Shown one piece after another: positions 1 through 11,808 of a stretch of DNA of 64,000 nucleotides. Source of the DNA: Flammula alnicola (taxonomy: Eukaryota; Basidiomycota; Agaricomycetes; Agaricales; Strophariaceae); the NCBI GenBank assembly GCA_015499995.1, contig JADNRV010000054.1, positions 186,001 to 250,000 of the forward strand. The letters run 5' to 3'. The notes beneath the pieces were generated by a model, which saw only the letters and a list, made by a program, of their open reading frames with translations, was not told the origin of the DNA and ran no database searches. A program made the position numbers and the translations under genes. Each line of letters starts with the position of its first letter. The stretch's first letter is position 1.

Positions 1-378
1 CACACACGATTCGAAAGCCACAAGGTTGCACGACGTAGTACTAGTAGGTGGTCGATTGGGGTGTGTCTGTAACGTTAAAGAATGTTTTCTCGCATTCCGG
101 AACCATTAACGGCCATTCTTTCTGCGCTGTGCTGGTCTATATCATTGGAGCCGTTGCTGTCACATATACCACTGGATGTGCACGAGGTGAGGAAGCTGGC
201 AGGGCCAGAGTCGAGATGTTCGGACGGTCAGATTATGTAAGTATTTGGCGCCGTCCCTCTGCTCCCCATGCAATTTAAACTTGAATGTCAACTTCAACCG
301 TGCTAAGTGATATAGGAAGCCAATCGACTCCGAATTGATTTTAAAACTGACTCGTATATGATTCATTCATGACTAGGC
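1..378. other. window start, no supported gene
   Basis: Short open frames exist on both strands, but none has good coding character, family similarity or a convincing ATG. One open frame begins with GTG at position 48. I see no RNA gene or repeat here. Confidence 0.5.
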
Positions 379-807
379 TTACGCGGCAGTCCAATTCCAA
401 CCTCCAAGGACAATTGCTCGAGTCTGCAAGCCACTTACTGCAGAACCCAGGCTCGCCCAAAAAGCCAAAAATACAGCTCTCACTACGATGCAGGCTTCCT
501 CAGGCTTATTCGGTAGTGTTAACGGCCGTAGTCTCTCAGAGATAAGCATCCAAACCTTCAATTGCAAAGGTAAGTACCACCTCTCAGCCCCATGCTGCGT
601 ATCCACGTATGTACTGAACTCTGTTAAGATCGCTTGAATTTTCGGCTCAAAATGCCCATATCCAATGCTTAGGAATATAAATTTGTCCATATCTTGCTTT
701 TTGAAATTCATTGAGGCTGGCTGCCAGGTCCGCGCGTAGCGGCATGTACTGTAGCCTCTTCCCTGAACACGCAACACATCAATCACAGCCATGGTGTATT
801 CTTGCAT
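379..807 (-). CDS. hypothetical protein, 142 aa, doubtful
   Basis: A single open frame of 142 codons starts with an ATG at 807 and ends at 379. It has no recognisable domain. The C-terminal third is hydrophobic, but no clear signal peptide or zinc motif is visible. It lies 113 bp from the start of PKS copy 1 and points away from it, so it would share that promoter region. It could be a small lineage-specific gene, a leftover exon of a decayed gene or a chance frame. I cannot assign a function. Confidence 0.25.
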   Translation of the reverse strand: MQEYTMAVIDVLRVQGRGYSTCRYARTWQPASMNFKKQDMDKFIFLSIGYGHFEPKIQAILTEFSTYVDTQHGAERWYLPLQLKVWMLISERLRPLTLPNKPEEACIVVRAVFLAFWASLGSAVSGLQTRAIVLGGWNWTAA

Positions 808-3800
808 TCCAGGTCATCTGGCGCCACACGTAGTCTAGGCGCTGTCACACTCGATTCGACCTCCTGCATACTTAAACCTCAAGCCTGGCAGAAAAGAAAT
901 TGCCTATTTTCTACACCATCATGTCCGAACAGCAGGTAGAGACTTTGCTGGATACCTTCCTCTCAATCGCTCGAAATGCATCAACCGTTGAGGATTGCAT
1001 CCTTGAATGTGGGGAAGAGCAATGGACATATGGAGACCTCGACAATATATCGACTGCGCTTGCCATCGAATTGCACTCTCAGTGTGGCTCACAACCTACA
1101 GTCGTTGCCTTCAGCGAAAATCATCCATATGTCCTAGCTGTCCTGCTGGCGACATGGAAGTTGGCTGGAATCTTCGCCCCTTTGGACTGCCATGCGCCGC
1201 TGGAGATGGTCGAAAAGATGTTGGAAAACCTCGGCCCTACATGTGTTCTGATCCGAGAAAGCGACGAAGTGCTCAAGGCATTAGCACAAAGTCAGTGTCG
1301 ACACATTTAATTATATGCGATACTAACGATTTCTCATCCAGGAATGAACATCGCCCTCTTTCCATTCTGTCCTAAAAATAACACTATCACCCGTCTAACT
1401 CAGCGGTACATGCACTGCTCCCCGAGATTTCACCATCTGTGTGCCTGCCGCCTTCTTCCTCCTCGCTCGCGCTGTACCTACATACCTCCTCCGCGTCTTC
1501 GACAGCCAACCTCAAATGTGTGCCGTTATCACATGGCACGATCTCGCGGGGCTCTCGCTCGCGTATAGAGTGGCTCCGCCGGGCGTGGCCCGAACAGAAG
1601 TTCGACAAGCTGCGTGTTCTAGGTTGGGCACCTTGGTCGCATATCATGGGCGTCTCGCACGATCTTGGCGCGGCGACGTTTGGGACTGGCGGATGCTATG
1701 TCTTTGGCGCCTTGCCCCCTGGATATCCTGCCGAGCCGGCCACAGTACCCAAGGAAATGGACCATGTGGATCGCTTGCTGGACACTGCGCTCCGAGTTCA
1801 ACCGGATGTACTCGTTGGAGTACCTTGGATGTTGGAGGCTATCAGAGAGAGATACTTGCGACTTCTAGATCTGGATACAGACGAGGCGAGGAAGCAGGCT
1901 CTGCACGTGAAGGACATGCTTGCTGGGTTGAAATGCTTCGGAGTTGGAGGCGCAATGCCCACAGTGGAAGCCCTACGTTGGGCCAAGGATCTTGGCGTGA
2001 ATATGGCACACGATATAGGGATGACGGAACTCGGAGGTAAGTTGTTTGTTCTGGTTTCTTCGCCCATTTACAAAGCGGTTGTTGAACCAAACTTTCTGGC
2101 CATCATTAGGACCCATTTTCCATTCAAAAATTGACCAGACAGATGCCGAAATTGAAGGATGGTCGATCGATGACTGTCTAATCGAAGACGCAGAGCTTAC
2201 TTTGATGGATGAAGATGGGCACCATGGCCTGAGTGGTGCGCTCTCTTTTGACGGTTGCATAACACTGTCTGATTTTGCTTTCCTGGGCCATCTCTCATTT
2301 AGAAGGCGAACTTGTCATTACAAGTCGTTTTATCAGTCAAGGCTATCTCAAGTACGATAATTCAGCATTTACCAAGGCGCCCGATGGGAAGATCACGTTC
2401 CGAACAGGAGACATATACGAAAGGACACCGAACGAGCGATTTGTATGGAAAGGAAGGAAGGAAGACTACATCCAGGTGAATACAGTTAAAGACCGTAGTA
2501 CGGAATGAGATCTCTGACGATTCCATTGCTTTAGATGGTCACTAGCGAAACTCTCGACCCACGCCCAATCGAAAAGGTCTTAAACTCTTGTCCGTCCATC
2601 GCACATAGCTGCATCGTGGGCAATAACTTCATGCGAAAACCCTCTGAGTTTATATGCGCCATTATTCAACCGGCTGCCATGTCCTCATCAGGGCCTACCT
2701 CTGTTTCAGCGCCAGGCGTAGATTTAATTTCGCCAAAACAAGTCGCCGAGATAACAAAGGCGATAGCAGCCGTTAATCGGACCCTCCTTCCACCCTTGAG
2801 AATTGCGTGGTCGAGGGTGTTGATTCTGGACAAGGAGAAGGAAATACCGTACACGAGAAAAGGCACCATCTTTAGAAAGAAACTCGAGGATGTCTTTGGC
2901 GAGTTTCTAGCCACTCATCTGTCTAAGAAGGACGGAGAAGATGCGAATGGGACTAACCACGGCTCAAAGTCTGATGGTGCCGTAGTGTCTATTCCAGAAA
3001 AACAAGCCTCGGAAGACATTGAGGCACCAGATAACCTGGACAAGAAATGGAAAAGGGTTGACGTCGAGAAGTTGGTTACAGACACGGTTGCGGCAATTCT
3101 TGGGATTCCAGTTGACGTACTCAATGCCCACTCTGATTCATCGTTTGCGGAGGTATGGTTTTTTTAAAACCCTCTTTTGAACATTATTCACTCTTTTTTT
3201 GTATTCTCAAGTTCGGGATGGACTCAAACATGGCAGTTCAGGTTGTCAATCAACTTAACAGCATCTTCGCTCTCCAACTTCCGTTGAATGCCTGTCACAA
3301 CTTCGTTGATTTGACCAAGCTATCGGAGGCGATATTGTTTGATCTGGGAGTGATAGACAGGCCTGCGATCTCACCGATCTCGACAGAACTTCATCCCATC
3401 CAAACGAAGGCAGAGGTCGTCATTGTAGGCCAGGCACTTCGTCTTCCCGGAGACATCAATACGCCCGAGTCTTTCTGGGAAGCCTTGATCAACAAACGCG
3501 ACGACATCATGGCTCGCGTCCCAGCAGATCGATGGGATCACGATTCCTTTTATCGACCCCCGTCGTCCACTTCATCCCCACAGATATGCGACATCACGTT
3601 TGAAAAGGCGGGGTTTGTCGATGTTGCTCATTTCGACAATACCTTCTTTGGGATCTCAGCACCGGAGGCGCTTTTCGTCAGCCCAGCAGTACGTCTGACC
3701 TTAGAGACTGCGTTCGAGGCTCTCGAGGACGCCTGCATGCCAATTTCGAAGGTTAAGGCGACGAGCATGGGAGTTTTTGTTGCTACAGGGTTAGACACAG

Positions 3801-6595
3801 GGTATCATCAGATGTTGTTTATGGAAAAGGGGTTTGATGGTACGTTCTTATGTCTGCATGGTGGTTAATGTAGACTGACGAAAACGTTATTCTTATAGCT
3901 TATACTCGATTCTTTGGAACAGGTATTGCGTCGAGTACGGCATGCGGTAGACTCAGTTAGTAAGTGCTTGACGGGCAGAATTTTTCATGGGAGCTGATTT
4001 ACACCGATTAGTCTTCTTGATGTCCATGGACCTTCTACGACTATCGATACCGCATGTAGTTCTGGTCTGGTAGCTTTCGATCAAGGTTTATCTTCTTTGT
4101 TTTCTTTCTCGAATGGACAACGACTCACGAAGATCTAGCCGTTAAATACTTACAGTCGGGAGATGGCGAATCTGCCATCGTCAGCGCAGTTGGCACCAAT
4201 CTCTGGTTCGTTTGACGATTATCTTCTTTGATAGCAATTAAATTGTCTGAATGACGCTCTCGTATAGGCCTGGATCGTTTGGGTATATGATTTTGTCTTC
4301 TTATTCTAGGATTTGGTGCTGAAAGTGTGATTAATTAGCTTCCTCTCTGCCCAAAAGATGGCGTCTCCTCGTTCTCGATGCGCCACTTTTACGAACCAAG
4401 CAGATGGGTATGTGCCCCTACTCCGAAAGTGTGTAAAATTTTACTGAACCCACCCTTTGGACAGATATGTTCCTTCTGAAGGTTCTGTCGCATTTGTCCT
4501 TAAAACTAAGAGTGCTGCATTGCGCGATGGAGACAATATATTGGCCGTAGTGAAATCGACAGATGTCATGCACGGTGGTAGATCTCAAGGCCTTGTCGCT
4601 CCTAATGTTCATACGCAAATTGCGCTACAGCGCTCTTTAGTGGCAAAGGCTGGGCTCCAACCCTCCGACATCGAGTACGTGTCTTTTTTTTTTGAAAATC
4701 TCATATAAACCCTATGCTAATATGACCAAGTTTTCTGGAAGCTCATGGAACGGGTCAGTCTCCAATATTTGTATTAAAGGAGGGAATGCCTCTCAACATT
4801 TGCTTCCTCATTTCAGGTACCTCGCTAGGTGACCTGATTGAGATCCAAGGCATCAACGAAGTTTTCCGGGGTTCTCACTCTGGGCGCCCTCTCATTGTTG
4901 GTGCCGCCAAGTCGTGCGTCGGTCACACGGAGTTAGCCGCTGGACTAGTTGGCGTTCTGAAAGCGATCGCTTCCTTCCAAAATTCTGCTGTTCCTGGGCT
5001 CGTGCACTTGAACGATGAGAATATGAATCCATCTATTGATTGCAGTTTCTCCGAAACAGGATAGGAATCCATGTTACGGCCTTGTTCTGTGCGTCCTTAC
5101 AGATCGTGCAGCATATTTATACTTATTGTATCATATAGCGCGAATGGCTTTGCCGGGACTGTTGCAGGAGTCGTGCTCGAAGACCCGAAGAATTTATCCG
5201 TTATGGACGAGACACCTCGGGTGTCCGATACCAATGGAAATGCGCAACACTCAGCAATGATGTTTGTGGTCAGCGCGAAGTCGCTAGAAGGACTAAAGCG
5301 TTACCTGCAAAAATATCTGGACTTCTGCCGCACAGCACCAGCATCCAAATTTCGGGAGATCTGTTATACATCTTGTGTTGGGCGTGAGCATTATCGACAC
5401 CGGTTTGCTTCTGTTGCATCCAATATGGAGCAATTGATATCTGCTCTGGACGAACGTCTCCGATCATTCTCTGCAGAAAGAATTACAATTCCTGCTCGTC
5501 GTATCGTTTTCTCTTTTCCGGGACAAGGTTCACAGTATCAAGGCATGGGGTCTATTCTCGCTGGGCAGTATCCAGACTTCGCAGACATTTTGACATCTGC
5601 GGCTACTACTGCATCTCAGCGATCGGGTTATCCTATCCTTTCCTTCTTGCTAGAATCCTGGACTCCTTCCACGCTTACGATTGACCATGGACAAGTGGCC
5701 CAGATCTGTATATTTGTATATCAGTATTCGATGTCTCTATGGCTGAAGAGGCTGGGTGTCGAGCCGTATGGGGTGCTGGGACACAGCCTTGGAGAAATTT
5801 CTGCTGCAGGTACGTCTATGATTCAAAAATGCATATTTCGTTTGCAAGCTGACAATGGGGTAGTCACTGCTGGAGCCATGAGCTATGAACTAGGCCTAGA
5901 ACTCGTCATCAAAAGGGCAGAGATATTACGCTCAGATCCAAGCCGACCAGGAGGAATGGCGATCGTCGAAGCATCGAAAGACCTTATAACGGAGCTAACC
6001 CACCAATTAGGACTTGATGCTCGATTAGTCATAGCCGTTTATAATGGCCAACAGAGTCATGTAATTTCTGGGGACCTCGATGCCATAAATGCATTTCTGG
6101 CCACAGCGAAGGCAAATGGATTAAGAGCCACCAGACTGAAGGTTTCTCAAGGTTAGTTTCTTGAATTCTAACCCCTAACTTCTATTTGATTCTTAAAAAT
6201 TTCCCAGGTTTCCATAGCCCGTCGATATATCCCTCTCTACCGTCCCTCCAGGAATGGGTTGACAAGAGCCAGCCTTTTTTCTCACACCTTAAAATACCTT
6301 TGTATTCCACCGTTTACGGGAAAGAAATTCCCAGTGATTGCCGTTTACCTTCTCATTATTGGGTATGCCCTCCCTATTATCTTTCAGCATAGCAGCGTTT
6401 CTCTGAGGCGCAATTTCTACATAGGTTGAACATGCTCGAGATCCCGTTAGATTTTCTGATGTCATCGAAGAATTGAACTCGAAAAGCACAACCGACATAA
6501 TATTAGATGTTGGCCCACAACCTTTCATCTGGACGTCGTTGCAGGGGCTGCGGCACAACAAAACCGCTATTGCAACTTCTTCAAAGCCATCAAAC

Positions 6596-6600
6596 GATCA
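6596..6600. repeat. target site duplication, left copy (GATCA)
   Basis: Five bases, GATCA, directly precede the left LTR and are repeated directly after the right LTR at 12204-12208. Five-base duplications are usual for Ty1/copia integration. With the element and one copy removed, the PKS reading frame runs on without a break. Confidence 0.97.
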
Positions 6601-6995
6601 TGTAGTTACGAACGCAGTGAGTACTAAGACTCAGACGACACACGGTGTGTGTAAACGGCTGTAATATACCTGTAGTTACGAACGCAGTGAGTACTAAGAC
6701 TACAGGAAGTAATTAGTAAGTGAAGTAATGAACAATAGAAGGATTAACTGACCTCAGACGACACACGGTGTGTGTAAACGGCTGAGGTGCAGGTATCCAT
6801 CGATAAGAAAATAATACGCTCGCGGGAAGTGCCGCGAGCGATCGCTCAAGTGAGCTGGTAGATGAATAGGCGGGCACGTATGATATAGCCGCGTGAGGCG
6901 GCTATAGCATTCGGTCGCCCGAAGTAGTAGGTAAGAATTTACAACGACGAAGAATACATGCACCCTGTTAAGGGTCATGCCTGTTTCCCTCAACA
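6601..6995 (-). repeat. 3' LTR of the copia element
   Basis: This 395-bp LTR is identical to 11809-12203. On the element's strand it starts TGTTGAGGG and ends CTACA. It contains two internal direct duplications: a 31-bp unit at 6601-6631 and 6671-6701, and a 30-bp unit at 6632-6661 and 6755-6784. Both lie in the downstream part of the LTR. Confidence 0.97.
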
Positions 6996-7020
6996 CTCCC
7001 CTAAGCAGGATGACCCGGTT

Positions 7021-10000
7021 CTAATCCATCAGGCGCAGCATGTAGCACTGCGATTCGGTCGCCTCACGCGAGAGGGGCTTCGTGAGGATGTCGGCTAAGT
7101 TCTCGTTGGATGGTACGTGCACCACGGTGACGTCTCCATCGCCGACCCGTTCCCGTATGTAGTGGTATCGGATATGTATATGTTTGGCCTTCTTATGGCC
7201 TTTCTTGCTCTGCGTGAGCGCAATTGAACCGGTGTTGTCGTTGTATAAGACGGCTGGGGTAGGTTGTTCGAGGCCAGCTTCTCGCATGAATGAGAACATC
7301 CACACCGCTTGCTGGCACGCTCGGCTAGTGGCCATGTACTCTGCCTCTGTAGTGGAGAGCGCGACTGTGTCTTGGCGTTTCGAGCTCCAGGAGACTGGGC
7401 CGCCCGCCATCGTGAAGATATAGGCGCCCGTCGAGCGCCCAGTATCCAACAGGTCGCCTGCGTAGTCAGCGTCGACAAATCCGTAGGGCTTTAGGCCATC
7501 GTCAGTTCCCTTGAGGTATGAGATTTTGTAATGGAGGGTTGCCTTGATGTACGCCAATACATGCATGAGCGCCTTCCAGTGCTGTGGGCCAGGATTGATT
7601 TGGAATCGAGCGAGAAGATTGACTGCGAATGAAAGGTCTGGTCTCGATGCCACTTGAGCCCACATGACACTTCCCAACGCCTCGCGGTATGGTTTATCGG
7701 CCATGAACTTACGGTCCTCGTCGGTTGCTGCACAGTCTTTCAGCGATAGGTCGACTCCGGTTGGGAGCGGTGTATATTTCGGGTTGCATTCGGCCATCCC
7801 AAATCTCTTCAAGATTCGCTCGAGGTATGGGCGTTGCGATATCGTGATAGTTCCCGTCGTCTTGTCCTGCTGCATGCTCATCCCCAGTATAAACCTGCCC
7901 TTTTCCTCGTCATCTTCCACCCTCTTTATCTCATACGCACTCTCGAGCTCCCCTATCGCCTTCATCTCCTCGGATGCTGATGACGAACCACCAATAACGT
8001 CGTCCGTATACGTAACATTGAGCGTGTATTGCCCGTCGATTATTCGGTGTCTAACGCACGGGTCCGCCAATGATTGGTAGTATCCGAGGGCGTCATATGT
8101 CCCGGATAGTTCATCTTCCCAGTCGTGCGCGCCTGCCATCATCCCATAGACAGTCTTATGAGCACGGTATACGAGATCTTCCTCCCCTCGCTGAATATAG
8201 CCGGGCGCCTGTTCAGTGTATACCTCGTACTTGTTTACACTGTTGAGGTAGGCGGCGACAAAGTCTATCTGCCAGAGCTGTAGACCGAGATGGGCGACGA
8301 TGGCGAGACACATCCGCATTGATTCCAGTCGTGCGACGGATGCGTACGTCTGGTCGAAGTCCACCCCCGGGATCTGATTAAAACCCTGTGCCACGAGACG
8401 TGCCTTCCTCTTCGTTATATCGCCTCCTCCGTCGTACTTGAACCCATATACCCACTTCAGCCCGATCACTTTCTTCCCCACCGGCCTTGCCACCTTACTG
8501 AAGACACCTCTTCTTTCCATCACCGACATCTCCAGATCCATCGGTGGCCTCCAGTCATCCTCATGTCGCATCGCTTCGTTGAATGATTTAGGTAGGTATA
8601 TATCTGCATCTGTTTTCGCCAGTAGCGCAACATATTCATCTAGATCGGATTGGAAGTCCTGCATATGCTCTCGATGGAAATTTCCGGCGTCTAAGTCCAT
8701 GTCATATCCGGGCACGGCCTGAGTTAGAGTGTACGCAGTCGATGCCTGTGGTGTCGCGTCACCTGCCCACTCTTCTCCCCTGTCCCTAGCATTCTGCTCT
8801 CGCTCCACTGACTCTGCTGACTCCGCAGCAGCGACCGTCGATTTAGAGATCCTCGCGGATCTGCGTGGAGGTGGCGGCGCATGTGGTACTTGTACATTCG
8901 CAGGTTGTTGAATATTGAACAGCTGTGCGTTTCGTGGGCGTTGGGTGTGGAGTACGTCGGTAAGGCGATGTCTGGGGGCAATGGGGTAAGGCTGGTGTAC
9001 GTCGACCACTGGTGCATTGTCTGGGACGATAGGCGCTTGACTAGGCGCCTGTTCCGCATTCGGGTTCGGTGGCTGTTGCAGGGTGGTAGGCTCATCGGCT
9101 TCAGCGTCATTGAAGATTGGCTCATCGTGAAGGGCGTCCTGTGCGAATAAGGTACGATGCCCTGTACCCTCCTCGAAGATGACATTCCTCGCCTTCACTA
9201 TAATCCCCGTATTGCGATCCAACAGTTTGTATGCATCCCTTCCATAGTAGCCGAGCAGCGTGTATTTGATGGATGTGGTATCGAGTTTAGATGGGTTGAC
9301 TTCTTTCGGGATTTTTGCATAAGCTATTGAGCCTATTGCGCGGAGGTGAGAGACATCTTGTCGTTTATTGAACCAGCGTTCAGCGGGTACCTGTCCAGGG
9401 TGTCTTCGAGAGGGCATGAGATTGAGAACGTAGATTATGGCTGCCAGGATATCCGCCCAGTATGAGGGTGGTAGACCTGAGTCGCATCGCACGCATCGCA
9501 CTCCTTCGAGTACTGTTCGATTTGTTCGCTCCGGAACGCCGTTCCCAGAGTGCGCGTAGGGAGCGGGTGTCTCGATGCGGATGCCGTTCTCCTTGCAGAA
9601 CTTCTCGCACGTACGGTTTAAGAACTCCTTTCCCATGTCGAATCGGAAGCACTTGACCTTCTTTCCCGTCTGCAGCTCGGCCTCGGTCTTGTATTCTTTG
9701 ATGGCCTTGATCGTCCCATCTGCTGTCTTTTCAGACAGAAAATATTCCTTTCGATATGATGATGCCCCGTCCGTTATGATTAGAGCGTATACTGCCCCTC
9801 CAGCAGATGCAACTCGAGCTGGACCCCACAAGTCCATATGGACCCTTTCCAGTACCTCTGTTTCAGGTGTCACCTTTTCGTCATACGGTCGGTTGGTTTG
9901 CTTTCCATATATGCAATCCTCACACATCCCTAGCAACTCCTTCCCTGGAACGATATGCAATCCATCCACTAGGCCTTTATTTGCCATCTCCTTGATGGTT

Positions 10001-11712
10001 CTTGTACCGAAATGACAGAAGCGGCGGTGCCACTGTTCAATCGAGGTCGGTTTTTCGTGTGATTTTGCGGGCATGGCTTTGATATCACTTTCTTCAGCAG
10101 CCTCATCGAACACGTACATCCCTTGGTCCCTTCGCACACTCAGAAGGGTCTCTCCTCCAGGATCCATAAATTTCGCTTGCCCGTCTCCAAACGTGACCGA
10201 CATTCCGGCTTGGTCAAACTGGCTGATGGATATTAGGTTCGCCGCGAAGTCAGGTGTATGGAGTGCGTTATTGAAGGTAAGTTGGATGCGTTTGTTCTTC
10301 GATGTGTAGTGCTTTGTGACCGTTCCCTTTCCGCAGATCTTGAATCGTGCTCCGCGGCTAGCTGCCTGGCCTTCTCTCGGTTCGTCAAACGTCTCATAAG
10401 TGGAGAAATCAGATTTATTAGCGAAGCAGTGGTTGCTCGCTCCAGAGTCTGCATACGTGAGGGTGGCTACTGAGGTATTCCCTGCCATCATCGCAATCGG
10501 CTCTCCATCCTTCTCCTCAACCTTCTCTGGTATGGCAGTGACGATGTATTCAGGGTCGGATGGGATATGCGTGGATATATCGGGTCCGCGAGGTACGTTT
10601 AGGCTCTGGAACGGATCCTTGATCACCTCGTCCCTGCTAACGAGTGCGGGCAGATCTGCCTGGTCGTCGACTTGCTCGAATGCACGGAACTCGATTGATT
10701 GGTCGTGCTGCATCTCCATGTGGGTCGCTAGTGCAATTACACGCTCGATGACGGCCACGTTTGCGACCGTGGTTTCGGTGCTTGCCGGGGTGGCTAGCGC
10801 TGTGTTGGATGCGTTGTAATTTCCTCGCTGGCCAAAGCCTGGGGGAAACTGGCCCTCCTTTCCGCCGCCCTTCCAGTAACACTCAGTGATGAGGTGTCCT
10901 TTGCGACGGCAGATGGGGTTTGCGCAGACCTTTTTACTGTAAGCCTCCCCTTTCGAGTTTGCTTTCAGCGCGATGGCTGACGTGCCTGGGGCGGCCACGC
11001 GGCCAGTCCGATTGATTCTAGACCAGTGCATTTCCAGCCGGATGATCGTATCGATAGATGTGGCTGACGTGTGTAGGGTGGCGATGATATGGTCCCACGA
11101 CGCGGGCAGTGATGCCAAGATGATTTCGCGGAAATCCGCATCGTCGATCTTTGCTCCCACCGAATTGGCTCGGTTATGTTTGGTGTGCAGATTGGCCAGG
11201 TGCATTGGGAAGTCGTCACCGTCATTCATCCTCAGTCCGCGAAGCTCTCGCTGAGCATATACTCGCGCGAGATCTGTGGTTGTCTTGTAGCGGTCCGCCA
11301 GCGACTTCCACGCCTCGGCGGCTGTGCCATCAGTCTTCAGGCCAAGTCCGATGGCATTTTTGACGTTCTGCCTGATGGCAATATGGCACCATGCATCGCG
11401 GGCATCCCATTCCTCCCACGATGGAGTGGTTGACGTCCACTTGGTGTCTGGGATTGGCTGTCCTGTGGTGGCTGTGGAAGCAGCCGCGGCGGCTGTCCCG
11501 ATGGTGGTTAGTGTGGGAGCGCCCGGTGATACGGTCGCGGTGTTGGGTGTGGGTGTGGGTGGCTTGGCGATAGTCCCTTCAAGGTAGCCTCGCGCTCCTC
11601 GGAGTCGGCACGCCATCAGTATGGTTTCGCACCATTCAAGGTAGTTTGTTCCATCAAATTTCTCCGTCTCCGGTAGGACCGGTGGCGATGAGCTCGTGCC
11701 TTTGCTTGACAT
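7021..11712 (-). CDS. copia Gag-Pol polyprotein, 1563 aa, intact
   Basis: This single frame encodes the capsid and all enzymes for reverse transcription and integration of the element. The visible order is: a Gag region with a variant zinc knuckle CX4CX4HX4C at residues 263-278; aspartic protease DSGA at 422-425; integrase zinc site H562, H567, C597, C600; and integrase core D627, D692, E728 with the expected 35-residue D-E spacing. After these come reverse transcriptase with a YTDD box (the more usual form is YVDD) and RNase H with the VDADYAGD and STTEAEY motifs near the C-terminus. There is no frameshift between gag and pol, as is common in this group. The stop lies 25 bp from the 3' LTR. 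The length is normal for a complete copia polyprotein, and no inactivating lesion is visible. Confidence 0.96.
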   Translation of the reverse strand: MSSKGTSSSPPVLPETEKFDGTNYLEWCETILMACRLRGARGYLEGTIAKPPTPTPNTATVSPGAPTLTTIGTAAAAASTATTGQPIPDTKWTSTTPSWEEWDARDAWCHIAIRQNVKNAIGLGLKTDGTAAEAWKSLADRYKTTTDLARVYAQRELRGLRMNDGDDFPMHLANLHTKHNRANSVGAKIDDADFREIILASLPASWDHIIATLHTSATSIDTIIRLEMHWSRINRTGRVAAPGTSAIALKANSKGEAYSKKVCANPICRRKGHLITECYWKGGGKEGQFPPGFGQRGNYNASNTALATPASTETTVANVAVIERVIALATHMEMQHDQSIEFRAFEQVDDQADLPALVSRDEVIKDPFQSLNVPRGPDISTHIPSDPEYIVTAIPEKVEEKDGEPIAMMAGNTSVATLTYADSGASNHCFANKSDFSTYETFDEPREGQAASRGARFKICGKGTVTKHYTSKNKRIQLTFNNALHTPDFAANLISISQFDQAGMSVTFGDGQAKFMDPGGETLLSVRRDQGMYVFDEAAEESDIKAMPAKSHEKPTSIEQWHRRFCHFGTRTIKEMANKGLVDGLHIVPGKELLGMCEDCIYGKQTNRPYDEKVTPETEVLERVHMDLWGPARVASAGGAVYALIITDGASSYRKEYFLSEKTADGTIKAIKEYKTEAELQTGKKVKCFRFDMGKEFLNRTCEKFCKENGIRIETPAPYAHSGNGVPERTNRTVLEGVRCVRCDSGLPPSYWADILAAIIYVLNLMPSRRHPGQVPAERWFNKRQDVSHLRAIGSIAYAKIPKEVNPSKLDTTSIKYTLLGYYGRDAYKLLDRNTGIIVKARNVIFEEGTGHRTLFAQDALHDEPIFNDAEADEPTTLQQPPNPNAEQAPSQAPIVPDNAPVVDVHQPYPIAPRHRLTDVLHTQRPRNAQLFNIQQPANVQVPHAPPPPRRSARISKSTVAAAESAESVEREQNARDRGEEWAGDATPQASTAYTLTQAVPGYDMDLDAGNFHREHMQDFQSDLDEYVALLAKTDADIYLPKSFNEAMRHEDDWRPPMDLEMSVMERRGVFSKVARPVGKKVIGLKWVYGFKYDGGGDITKRKARLVAQGFNQIPGVDFDQTYASVARLESMRMCLAIVAHLGLQLWQIDFVAAYLNSVNKYEVYTEQAPGYIQRGEEDLVYRAHKTVYGMMAGAHDWEDELSGTYDALGYYQSLADPCVRHRIIDGQYTLNVTYTDDVIGGSSSASEEMKAIGELESAYEIKRVEDDEEKGRFILGMSMQQDKTTGTITISQRPYLERILKRFGMAECNPKYTPLPTGVDLSLKDCAATDEDRKFMADKPYREALGSVMWAQVASRPDLSFAVNLLARFQINPGPQHWKALMHVLAYIKATLHYKISYLKGTDDGLKPYGFVDADYAGDLLDTGRSTGAYIFTMAGGPVSWSSKRQDTVALSTTEAEYMATSRACQQAVWMFSFMREAGLEQPTPAVLYNDNTGSIALTQSKKGHKKAKHIHIRYHYIRERVGDGDVTVVHVPSNENLADILTKPLSREATESQCYMLRLMD

Positions 11713-11783
11713 GTTGAGTGGTGTATATTGTGATCACTGAGCCTATGTAGCGATCTATAATTGTGCGTCGGGTTCTCTGAGTT

Positions 11784-11808
11784 AAGCTTTCACGCGGGGC
11801 CCATAACC
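11784..11808 (-). promoter_or_regulatory. primer binding site, initiator tRNA-Met anticodon-arm type
   Basis: The site sits directly inside the 5' LTR. On the element's strand it begins GGTTATGGGCCCCGCG. Its complement, GCGGGGCCCATAACC, resembles the anticodon stem-loop of an initiator tRNA-Met, with CAT as the anticodon, rather than a tRNA 3' end. Drosophila copia is known to prime from an internally cleaved initiator tRNA-Met, so this element probably uses the same half-tRNA mechanism. The match to this organism's own tRNA is inferred. Confidence 0.7.

Noticed and set aside
1439..2134. apparent separate gene for an AMP-binding protein
   Set aside because: It begins with GTG and is only the middle of the PKS copy 1 AMP-binding domain after the one-base frameshift.
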